Assembly (NCBI GenBank): GCA_944391625.1 | Contig: CALXUG010000017.1 | Coordinates: 1-51,903 of the forward strand | From: an uncultured Clostridia bacterium | Lineage (GTDB): Bacteria; Bacillota; Peptococcia; Peptococcales; Peptococcaceae | Direction: 5' to 3' | DNA: 51,903 nt | Shown here: one piece after another, positions 41,700 to 49,506 of the stretch | Position numbering within the stretch: position 1 is the first letter of the stretch | How the letters are laid out: the number at the start of each line of letters is the position of its first letter | Translations under genes and position numbers: made by a program | The notes under the pieces: model-generated | Database searches by the model: none | What the model saw: the letters and a program-made list of their open reading frames with translations, nothing else | What the model was told of the DNA's origin: nothing

Positions 41700-42308
41700 T
41701 TATGGCCGATACCCTTTCTGTTTAGTGTATTTATACCAGCTGCTTCGTGTACATTTCATAATCCGGCAGGCTTCTTCGGCAGTGATTTCTTTTTTGCTCC
41801 ATCGTTCTGCTGTTTCGGCAAATAACTGCCAGTCCCATTCTAAACAGGGACGGCCCATCTTTTTACCGCTGCGCACAGCTTCTTCAATGCCCTGCCGTTG
41901 GCTTTCCCGCATTCGCTTGCGCTGTATTTCATTCAAATATTGCAGCAGAAATAAAAAGTATTCCTGCGCCGATATATCTGTATGGCTGTCTTTCTGCATA
42001 TTGCTGCTGTCCAGATAATCAGGATGCTCTATCACCACAATTCTGGCGCCTACCTGTTGGGTAATATACTGCCACTCCTGGGCCATGGTGATAAAATTGG
42101 CGCCCAGACTATCCAGCCTGTCAATATACAGTTCATCTCCGGAACGTAATAACTGCCGCATAAAGCCATAGCATTCCTGCGTGTTTTCTATATTCTTTTC
42201 ATCAGCAAAAATGAAACGGCTTTCTGCTACATGCTGATAAATCTTCTGTAAAAGCTGTCTTTCTTCATCAGTTTGCTCTTTGCTATATCGTCTGTATCCA
42301 AATTTCAT
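41700..42308 (-). CDS. small serine recombinase (resolvase/invertase family), divergent
   Basis: 202 residues from the ATG at 42308, with AAGGA upstream; an earlier in-frame ATG has no site. The resolvase N-terminal domain has FGYRRYSKEQ with catalytic Ser9 and Arg6. The IDRLDSLGAN loop keeps Arg64, but the second loop Arg usual in DRxxR is missing. The long E helix ends KRMRESQRQGIEEAVRSGKKMGRP. The C-terminal helix-turn-helix (ITAEEACRIMKCTRSSWYKYTKQ, in part) is Hin-like. Size fits Hin/Gin/resolvase enzymes. It lies inside the segment bounded by sites 2 and 3, beside a silent surface gene, so it is a candidate for the enzyme that switches them. Its divergence could also mean reduced activity. 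Confidence 0.72.
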   Translation of the reverse strand: MKFGYRRYSKEQTDEERQLLQKIYQHVAESRFIFADEKNIENTQECYGFMRQLLRSGDELYIDRLDSLGANFITMAQEWQYITQQVGARIVVIEHPDYLDSSNMQKDSHTDISAQEYFLFLLQYLNEIQRKRMRESQRQGIEEAVRSGKKMGRPCLEWDWQLFAETAERWSKKEITAEEACRIMKCTRSSWYKYTKQKGYRP

Positions 42309-42388
42309 CTCTTTCATATCCTTCATGCTAATGGTTATTTCTATAATCTTTCATTTCTATGTTTTACTTAGTAACGCTGTATATGTAA

Positions 42389-42418
42389 AAGAAGCCCTCC
42401 ACAGAGGGAGAGCTTCTT
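42389..42418 (-). terminator. terminator of the 42453 surface gene
   Basis: On the minus strand AAGAAGCTCTCC pairs with GGAGGGCTTCTT, then Us. Confidence 0.85.
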
Positions 42419-42452
42419 GTTTGTTATCATTCAATGCAAGTAATCTTAGAGA

Positions 42453-45428
42453 TTACAGGTTGAACAGGATGTCAGCGGTAGCACCGTTTTCATCATAAGT
42501 TGGGATAACTTTGATGCCGAAAGCTTCAGCTACGAAACGAACTGGAACCATAGTACGGCTGCCATTGATGAATGGAGCAACGTCCATAGTTTTTTCAGCG
42601 TCATTTACAGTGTAGGTAGCGGAACCAATAGTCATAACAACTTTTACGCCGTTCAGTTCAGCAGTTACAGCCTGAGTAGCTTCATCGTAAGCAACTTCAG
42701 CGCCGAAAGCTTCAGCCAATGCACGGAATGGTACGTAAGTACGATCATTCTGAACCATTGGAGCAGCATCGATAGTAGCTTTTGCATCGTTTACGATGAT
42801 TTCGTTAGAACCGATGGACATAACTACTACATCACCTACAGAACCATTGCCTACAGCAAAGATCTGAGTACCTGTGTAGTATTTAACCTGGTTAACAGCT
42901 TCTGTTGTACCGGTTGTTTCAGTTGTGTATCTAGCTTTCAGGATAGCCTGAACAGTTACATTACCAACTTTATCGGAGGTCAGAGCCAGACGGCCTTCAC
43001 CTTTGCTGATTAAATCAGATTTGATTGTAGCATCATAGGTAGAAACTTTAGCACCTTCTGGTTTGTCCAGAACGATGTATTTGATTTCTTCGATGGATAC
43101 TGCATTGTTGGAACCCAAAGCAACTTTGTTATCGCTGGAATCTACTACATTCCAAACGATTTTGTTGTTTACATTTACTTCAGCTGTTTTGTCAGCAAAT
43201 TTGATTGCAGAAGCGCCTTCAGCAACAGTCAGTTCTTTGGTGCTTACCAGGTTGTAACGGCTGGAAGCAGCTGTTACAGTGATTTTAGCGCCAACATATT
43301 TTTCATCGGATTTAACAGTGATGGTGTTGCCATCAACTTTTTCTACTGCATAACCGGTAGCTGCAAAGTCAGCATCGGTAGCTTTCTTTTCAACGCCGTT
43401 AGCATCAACGTAGTCTAAACCAGCAGTAATTTTACCACCCAGTTCAACAGTTGTTGTGTCATAACCAATTCTTAATTCTACTGGAGTACCGAATTTTTTA
43501 ACTTCCCATGTAGCGGTAGCAACAGCACCGTTGTCCAGAATTACTTTTACAGAGTAAGTACCTTCTGCATCAAAGGAAGGAGTTACTAAATCATAAGTTT
43601 CTTTGTTTACATTGTATTTCAGAGATAAATCAGAGCTTTCCATGGTGGAAGCAGATGGTTTTTCTGTCAATACGATATATTTACCAGTTGTTTTGTTAGC
43701 TTTGATACCGGACATACCTTTATCAGTAGGAGCTGCACCATTGGTAGCTTCTTTAACCAGGTTGCCGTTTACGTCAGTTACACGGAAACGGATTTTGGTA
43801 TCGTTGTCATACTGTGCTCTTGGAGCTTTTGGCTGATTTACAGTTTCAATAGCAGAAGCTGCGGTATTGCCGGAAACAACTTTCAGTACATACTGAATGC
43901 CGTCTACTTCCAGATAAATGTTGTATTTACCTTCACGGGAAGCAGATACTTTAAACTGTAATTTACCCTGAGACACTAATTTAGCAGAATCTTTGTTTAC
44001 AGCAATGTTGCCACTGTCTGTAGAAATGCTAACAGTTGTGCCAGTTAATACTTTATCTTTGCTGTAGAAATATACATCAATGTTGTCTGTTTCTACATTG
44101 TTAGGTTGGATAGTCAGAGTACCCAGTTCCTGACCTTTTGCAGCATCAGCAGCTTTTACAACACCTTCGGATGTAACACTGTAATTGTCACCACTGTCTT
44201 TGTTTACTTTAGCGGAGTAAGCTTCTTCCGGATCTACGGATACACCACTAACTGTAATTTTGTTAGCATTTGCTTTACCGCCAATATACTGCATATTGCT
44301 CAAAGCAGATGTAGCTTTATCTTCAATACCAGCATATACGGTGTATTTACCTGCGCTTGCAAAGTACACTTTGATTTCAGCGCCAGCCTGAACACCTGTA
44401 AATTTATAAGAGTTTCTATACTCGCTAGAGTCTTCTTTAGTTGCACCTGTTACTCCAGCAATCTGTAATGCGGAACTAACATTACCATCTTCATCTACAG
44501 CCCAAACATACATATTACCGCTCAAAGGCTGATTTGTTTCATTGCCGTGGGCATCAATTGCTCTGAATTTGAAAGTTGCAATATTTGCAACTCCTTGTTC
44601 ACCTGCTTTTTCAACAACTTTTACAGTTGTATCACCATCAACAGATTCAAAAGCAGATTTGTCAATGGCAACATCACCAGTGCCTGGAACGCCAGGAGTA
44701 GTACCATCTGTGGTGAAAATTGCTTTTACTTCGTCTAAGGTTTTAGCTGTATTAACAGCAGCAGCTTTTTCTGCATCGTCATTACCAACAAATACAGCAA
44801 AATCAGCAGGAGTAACTTTAGCATAAGCTGCTTTAAAAGCTCTTACATTAGCTGCAGTTTGTGTTTTTGCTACAGCATCATATGTTTTTTCAGCAGCAAA
44901 TAAGTTGCTTACTTTATCGAAATTCAGTGCATTAGCTGCAACAAAAGCAGCTTTTTCAGCGTCATCGCCTGTAAGCGGAGATTTATCTTGTGCTGCAACA
45001 AAAGCATCGAGAGTATCTGTGCTAACATTAGCTACCAAATCAGCCCAAGCGGTTTCTGTTGTAGCGACAGCTAATTTAGCATCAGCAGCATCTTTGTCAG
45101 CTTGGGTGATTTTGTAAACATTTGCACCATTAACGGTATCACCATCCTTACCAGTAGCATCAATATAAAGCTCATCTACAACGATAGAACCGTTAGGAAT
45201 ATTTTTGCCGGAAACAACAACACCACCAGTTAATGTGTACACATCACCAGCTTTATTAACTTTCCACAAATCACCTACAGTAACAAACTGTAAAGAGCCA
45301 TCTGGCATTACAGTTGGTTCTCCTAATTTAGCTTGACTTGTTGCATCAGCAGCGAAAGCAGCAACTGGCATTAAAGTCATCATGAAGCACAGTAATGTCA
45401 GAATCGCAAATAATTTTTTGTTTTTCAA
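42453..45428 (-). CDS. S-layer-like surface protein, putative silent cassette 2
   Basis: 991 residues from a TTG (45428-45426) with CCTAGGAGGG upstream. The signal peptide and first 78 nt equal those of the 33109 and 13784 genes. Specific to this copy is an Ala-rich helical region (about 110-250) with repeated DDAEKAA(F/A)V-type motifs. An Ig-like central part and the common C-terminal stalk domain follow (two VMSIGS/VMTIGS units, end ADILFNL). Codon bias is strong. Upstream of its palindromic site is the terminator of the neighbouring gene and then no recognisable promoter. I infer it is off now. Inversion between sites 2 and 3 would place it directly behind the 32757 promoter. Confidence 0.82.
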   Translation of the reverse strand: MKNKKLFAILTLLCFMMTLMPVAAFAADATSQAKLGEPTVMPDGSLQFVTVGDLWKVNKAGDVYTLTGGVVVSGKNIPNGSIVVDELYIDATGKDGDTVNGANVYKITQADKDAADAKLAVATTETAWADLVANVSTDTLDAFVAAQDKSPLTGDDAEKAAFVAANALNFDKVSNLFAAEKTYDAVAKTQTAANVRAFKAAYAKVTPADFAVFVGNDDAEKAAAVNTAKTLDEVKAIFTTDGTTPGVPGTGDVAIDKSAFESVDGDTTVKVVEKAGEQGVANIATFKFRAIDAHGNETNQPLSGNMYVWAVDEDGNVSSALQIAGVTGATKEDSSEYRNSYKFTGVQAGAEIKVYFASAGKYTVYAGIEDKATSALSNMQYIGGKANANKITVSGVSVDPEEAYSAKVNKDSGDNYSVTSEGVVKAADAAKGQELGTLTIQPNNVETDNIDVYFYSKDKVLTGTTVSISTDSGNIAVNKDSAKLVSQGKLQFKVSASREGKYNIYLEVDGIQYVLKVVSGNTAASAIETVNQPKAPRAQYDNDTKIRFRVTDVNGNLVKEATNGAAPTDKGMSGIKANKTTGKYIVLTEKPSASTMESSDLSLKYNVNKETYDLVTPSFDAEGTYSVKVILDNGAVATATWEVKKFGTPVELRIGYDTTTVELGGKITAGLDYVDANGVEKKATDADFAATGYAVEKVDGNTITVKSDEKYVGAKITVTAASSRYNLVSTKELTVAEGASAIKFADKTAEVNVNNKIVWNVVDSSDNKVALGSNNAVSIEEIKYIVLDKPEGAKVSTYDATIKSDLISKGEGRLALTSDKVGNVTVQAILKARYTTETTGTTEAVNQVKYYTGTQIFAVGNGSVGDVVVMSIGSNEIIVNDAKATIDAAPMVQNDRTYVPFRALAEAFGAEVAYDEATQAVTAELNGVKVVMTIGSATYTVNDAEKTMDVAPFINGSRTMVPVRFVAEAFGIKVIPTYDENGATADILFNL

Positions 45429-45533
45429 TTTATTTCCCTCCTAGGATATTTCTCGGTCAGTTTTGTGTCTCGCCAGACAATCGGGAATTTCCCGATAAAT
45501 GCGCCTTTTTCAGCCATGTCCGCCACTGATGGA
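45429..45533 (-). promoter_or_regulatory. conserved structured 5' leader of surface gene, copy 3
   Basis: 105 nt, the same length as copy 2 with three base differences; two are in the loop of TCGGGA-AAT-TCCCGA. The TTGTCT-GGCG-AGACA hairpin and CCTAGGAGGG are kept. Confidence 0.68.
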
Positions 45534-45559
45534 TATTCAAAACTCATGAGTTTTGGGTA
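45534..45559. repeat. 26-bp palindromic site 3 (putative inversion crossover site)
   Basis: Arms TATTCAAAACTC and GAGTTTTGGGTA around AT: two mismatches in the outer arm farthest from the gene. Homology with the 33-kb locus stops in this arm, as expected at a recombination boundary. Confidence 0.7.
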
Positions 45560-45652
45560 AATTGGGGGATTGGTGCTGCAAATGAGAGAAATCTGAGATT
45601 TTCTGTAAAAAAGGAAAGGCGGAAGGGGTAAGTGTGATGATTTTGGGGTACC

Positions 45653-45692
45653 AAAAAAATAACAGTCAGAAAAATTTCTTCCAACTGCTATT
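45653..45692 (-). terminator. terminator of the 45748 gene
   Basis: On the minus strand AATAGCAGT pairs with ACTGTTATT, with an inner GAAGAAA/TTTTTC pairing, then seven Us. It insulates the 42453 gene from upstream transcription. Confidence 0.8.
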
Positions 45693-45747
45693 CTTTGAAA
45701 AAATGTATGATTATACGATTTTGCTGTTGTAGTTGTATTGTTGACCA

Positions 45748-46533
45748 CTACATTTGGAACATGATATCGGCAACTGCGCCCGATTGGGTGTAGGTTGGTT
45801 TTACAACAATACCAAATGCTTCAGCGATAAAACGAATGGGCACCATTGTGCGTCCTTGCTGAATGTAAGCAGGGGCATCCAATACGGCAGCAGTATTGTT
45901 TAATGTGTAGCTGTCGCTGCCGACGGTCATTACGATGGTATCGTCATCTTTACTGACGGTAACTTGTTGCGCGGCGCTGTCATAGCTACATTGAGCACCA
46001 AAGATATCACTCAGGATTCTCAGCGGCACATAGGTGCGATCATTTTGAATAACCGGAGCCGCATCCGATTGTACCACATCGTTGTTTACGATAATTTGTT
46101 TGGAGCCGATGGACATGATTACGATTTTACTGTCCTCTTTTTTTTCTTCAACGACCTGAATGATTTGTGTGCCTGTATAGTATTTGGCAGCGTCTTTCAG
46201 GCTGATAAAGGTTTGCACTTCCACAGTACCCGGTTTATCGCAGGTAAATGCCATGGTTAATTTTCCGGTGCTTTCCAGTTCGCTGTCGTTTGCTGTGTGT
46301 GTGCTGACTTTGGCGCCTTCCGGTTTGCTTTTGATGATGTAGCTGATATCGCCGATTGGTTGTCCGGGCGCCACAGTTCTGCCCTCTTGGTCGGTGATTT
46401 GAATGTCGATGCGGGCGTTTTGATTAACGGTTACAGTGTGGCTATCCTGAGCAAATGCTGCTCCTGCGCCGCCAAAAAGTATGAGCAGAGCCAGCAGTGT
46501 AACCACGCAGGATTTATGAAAAAAATGATTCAT
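45748..46533 (-). CDS. short secreted stalk-domain protein related to the C-terminus of the surface proteins
   Basis: 261 residues with signal peptide MNHFFHKSCVVTLLALLILF... cut after AFA. Residues about 30-135 match the last beta domain of the large surface proteins (ISYIIKSKPEGAKVS, AKYYTGTQIIQV). Residues about 140-261 are the stalk domain (IVIMSIGSKQIIVNN, TYVPLRILSDIFGA; end VADIMFQM). It is thus the conserved C-terminal module without the variable part. Codon use is less biased than in the large proteins. TGG-TATAAT (extended -10) and AGGGAGG lie upstream. It might be a chaperone, anchor or decoy for the surface layer; this is speculation. Confidence 0.78.
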   Translation of the reverse strand: MNHFFHKSCVVTLLALLILFGGAGAAFAQDSHTVTVNQNARIDIQITDQEGRTVAPGQPIGDISYIIKSKPEGAKVSTHTANDSELESTGKLTMAFTCDKPGTVEVQTFISLKDAAKYYTGTQIIQVVEEKKEDSKIVIMSIGSKQIIVNNDVVQSDAAPVIQNDRTYVPLRILSDIFGAQCSYDSAAQQVTVSKDDDTIVMTVGSDSYTLNNTAAVLDAPAYIQQGRTMVPIRFIAEAFGIVVKPTYTQSGAVADIMFQM

Positions 46534-46679
46534 TTTGTTTTGTGCCTCCCTATGTGATGTTTTGGTAGATCAGTTCATGCATTTATTATACCATTGTTAA
46601 TTTTGTAAGGGAATAATGAAATATAAGGGAATTGTGGAATTTTTGTTAAGAAAGCCCTTTTGCATTACATTATTACAAA

Positions 46680-46711
46680 TAAAAACAGCTGCCGCAGATT
46701 GCAGCAGCTGT
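46680..46711 (-). terminator. terminator of argS
   Basis: CAGCTGCTGC pairs with GCGGCAGCTG on the minus strand, then five Us. Confidence 0.88.
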
Positions 46712-46757
46712 GGAGTGACACAAAAAACTGTATTCAACTAAGCTATTTTTCAGATTG

Positions 46758-48434
46758 TTACATCCGTTCCGGAGCGGATACACCCAGCATGGTCAGCACA
46801 TTGCGCAGTGTGATGCGGGTTGCGTTTACCAGAACCAGGCGAGCAGCTGTGAGCGCTTGATCATCGGTCAGTACACGGCAGCTGTTGTAGAAGCTGTGGA
46901 ACATGGTAGCCAGATCGGTGGCATAACGAGCTAAACGATAAGGAGCCAGTTCTTCGGCTGCATAGGCGATTTCGTTCGGCAGGTCGGCAATTTTGCGAAT
47001 CAGTTCCAATTCTGCTTCTTCTTTGAGCAGAGTCAGGTCTGCTTCGGCAGCTTTTGGTGTTGGCTGTCCGGTTGCAGTCAGGATGCTATTGATGCGAGCA
47101 TGGGCATATTGTACATAATATACCGGATTATCGCTGGACTGCTGTTTGGCCAAATCTAGGTCAAAGTCCAGATGGCTGTCCGGATTGCGCATGATAAAGA
47201 AGTAGCGGGCGGCATCTTTGCCTACTTCTTCAATTAATTCCTGCAAGGTTACATATTGTCCTGTACGTTTGGACATGCGCACAACTTCGCCATTTTGATA
47301 TAAACGCACTAACTGCATGAGCATAATGGTTAAGTTGTTGGAATCATAGCCAATGGCATCCATCGCGCCTTTCATGCGGGCTACATGGCCGTGATGGTCA
47401 GCGCCCCAGATATTGATAACCCGTTTGAATCCGCGGTCAAATTTATTTTTGTGATAAGCGATATCGGCGGCGTAATAGGTCGGGATCCCATTGGAACGAA
47501 TGAGCACTTCGTCTTTTTCATCGCCGAAGGATGTGGTTTTTAACCACAGTGCACCGTCTTTTTCGTAGGTCATGCCTTTTTTGGTGAGCAGATCAACTAC
47601 ATCTTGAATTGCGCCGCTTTCATGCAGAGACGTTTCGCTGAACCATACGTCATAGTCCACGCCGAATTCATGCAGTCCGTTTTTAATTGCAGTGATTTTT
47701 TCATTTAACGCGGTGGCAATCATTTTTTGCTGCCGTTCTTCCTCCGGCAGGGACAGATAGCTGTCGCCTACTTCAGCAATAATCCGTTTGGCGGTGTCGA
47801 TAATGTCTTTGCCATGATAACCTTTTTCCGGAAATGGATAATCGGTATCGCCCAGTTCCTGACGGTAACGTGCTTCTAAGGATAAGCCCAGATTTACAAT
47901 CTGATTGCCGGCGTCGTTGATATAGAATTCTTTTGTTACGTCATAACCTGCCATCTTTAACAGATTGGCCAGAGAATCGCCCAGTGCACCGCCGCGAGCG
48001 TTGCCCATGTGCAGCAGACCGGTTGGATTGGCGCTGACAAATTCAATCTGCACTTTTTCACCGTGGCCCAAATCCACAGAGCCATAGGCAGTGTCCTGCG
48101 CTTCTACCACCGGCAAAATGTCATATACCCAGTTTTGGGAAAGGTAAAAGTTAATAAACCCCGGACCGGCAATTTCAACTTTCTCAATTAATTTGCTGTC
48201 CTGGTTCAGGCTATCCACAATGGCCTGGGCAATGTCGCGGGGTTTCATTTTGGCCTGTTTGGTCAGCAGCATGGCGGCATTGGTGGCAAAGTCGCCGTGA
48301 GACTTGTCCTTTGGCACTTCGATTACAAAAGCGGGCATCTGTTCAAAATTGATGCGGCCTGCTTCTTTGGCCTGGGTAATACCCTGGCTGATTTCGCTTC
48401 TTAACTGGTCTGTAACCTGTTCAACTAAGTTCAT
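46758..48434 (-). CDS. argS: arginyl-tRNA synthetase
   Basis: 558 residues, the usual length. The N-terminal Add-1 domain (about 1-110) is specific to ArgRS. The class I signature HIGH appears as GLLHMGNARGG near residue 140, and the KMSKS region as VVRMSKRTGQYVTL. The C-terminal DALR anticodon-binding domain has ALTAARLVLVNATRITLRNVL (in part) and the terminal LGVSAPERM that is typical of ArgRS. It charges tRNA-Arg with arginine using ATP in the cytoplasm. The ATG at 48434 is preferred because AGGAG lies 9-10 nt upstream; the ATG three codons earlier overlaps that site. Single gene with its own terminator. It marks the return to core chromosomal genes after the surface region. Confidence 0.97.
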   Translation of the reverse strand: MNLVEQVTDQLRSEISQGITQAKEAGRINFEQMPAFVIEVPKDKSHGDFATNAAMLLTKQAKMKPRDIAQAIVDSLNQDSKLIEKVEIAGPGFINFYLSQNWVYDILPVVEAQDTAYGSVDLGHGEKVQIEFVSANPTGLLHMGNARGGALGDSLANLLKMAGYDVTKEFYINDAGNQIVNLGLSLEARYRQELGDTDYPFPEKGYHGKDIIDTAKRIIAEVGDSYLSLPEEERQQKMIATALNEKITAIKNGLHEFGVDYDVWFSETSLHESGAIQDVVDLLTKKGMTYEKDGALWLKTTSFGDEKDEVLIRSNGIPTYYAADIAYHKNKFDRGFKRVINIWGADHHGHVARMKGAMDAIGYDSNNLTIMLMQLVRLYQNGEVVRMSKRTGQYVTLQELIEEVGKDAARYFFIMRNPDSHLDFDLDLAKQQSSDNPVYYVQYAHARINSILTATGQPTPKAAEADLTLLKEEAELELIRKIADLPNEIAYAAEELAPYRLARYATDLATMFHSFYNSCRVLTDDQALTAARLVLVNATRITLRNVLTMLGVSAPERM

Positions 48435-48856
48435 TATTTTCATTCTCCTGTCTTTGTCAGAATCATAATATTGACATCTTCATAACTTATAATTTTACCA
48501 TAGAGACGTTATTTTACACAACTTCTATTTGCATTTTGTTTTATATTTTTGTCGCAATGCAGCCGGTGGTGCAGCGTGCATGTCTATCAACGGTTGGTTT
48601 TATTTACCTTTATGAAAAATCTGCAAAATATTCCTTAATACTTGGTAAGAAAAAAATGGAGATTTTTGCAATCTTATTGTATAATTTAGATGATTACTTT
48701 GTAGTATGGTTCAGATCGAGATAAAAAGTTGTTGCTTTTTGTTCCGGTCTGTTCGTGTTCTCACCATTTTTTTACATATAGAGAAAACTAATACCTGGGC
48801 AGTGATAGTGTGACATTGTCCAGGAGAAAATAATCCCAAAAGGAGGAAGTGAGAAC
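48435..48856. other. divergent intergenic region between argS and a serine recombinase
   Basis: About 420 bp. A TATAAT near 48680 has a weak -35. CCTGGGCA and TGTCCAGG (about 48796-48826) form an imperfect inverted repeat just before the recombinase; it may be an operator or hairpin. I see no gene and no T-box or other leader for argS. Confidence 0.5.
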
Positions 48857-49459
48857 ATGATATATGGTTATATGCGTGTTAGTACAGTGGGTCAGGTAAA
48901 GGGCAACAGTCTGGAAGAACAGGAACGGATTTTGCGCCAGAATGGTGCGGTCATTCTTTATCAGGATGCTTTTACCGGTACCAAAACCTCTCGTCCTAAT
49001 TTTAACAAGCTGCTGGATATTTTGCAGGAGGGCGATACACTGGTAATTACCAAGCTGGATCGGTTTGCCCGCAATACAGTGGAGGGCATCAATGTGGTGC
49101 AGCATTTGCTGGAACGAGGGGTACGGGTAAATATTTTAAACATGGGTACAGTGGATAATACCCCAACAGGAAAATTGATTTTGACAGTCATGTTAGGATT
49201 TGCGGAATTTGAACGGGATATGATTATACAGCGTACTTCGGAAGGAAAGTCTATTGCCAAAACAAAGGTTGGTTACTGGGAAGGCAGACCGCCTAAGTAT
49301 GACATGGAAACTTTGATAGAAGCCGCTGAATTGCTGGAATATCACACCTACCGTCAGGTCAGTGAGATCACCGGCATCAGCAAAAGTACGCTGCAGAGGA
49401 TTAAGAAACGGTATGAAGAAGGAAAGTTTGATTGCTATGATGAAACAGAAATGATATAA
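48857..49459 (+). CDS. small serine recombinase (resolvase/invertase family)
   Basis: 200 residues. The resolvase domain has MIYGYMRVST with catalytic Ser9 and Arg7, KLDRFARN with both loop arginines (R69, R72), and EFERDMIIQRTSEGKSIAK, the dimerisation helix. All active-site positions are intact. The C-terminal helix-turn-helix (HTYRQVSEITGISKSTLQRI) has Hin-like size. AAAGGAGG precedes the ATG. Unlike the divergent copy at 41700, it looks fully active. It lies 3.3 kb outside palindromic site 3 and, acting in trans, is a second candidate for the enzyme that inverts the surface-gene sites. Resolution of plasmid multimers or transposon cointegrates is an alternative job. Confidence 0.88.
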   Translation: MIYGYMRVSTVGQVKGNSLEEQERILRQNGAVILYQDAFTGTKTSRPNFNKLLDILQEGDTLVITKLDRFARNTVEGINVVQHLLERGVRVNILNMGTVDNTPTGKLILTVMLGFAEFERDMIIQRTSEGKSIAKTKVGYWEGRPPKYDMETLIEAAELLEYHTYRQVSEITGISKSTLQRIKKRYEEGKFDCYDETEMI

Positions 49460-49506
49460 TAATATGATTGTATTGCAAAATCCGACAGGGAAGGGGTATT
49501 TTTTGT

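Noticed and set aside
45425-45748. 107-codon minus-strand frame upstream of the 42453 surface gene
   Set aside because: It crosses a terminator and the palindromic site. Only its last 40 codons recur in another leader, and the third copy breaks the frame, so RNA structure explains the conservation better.
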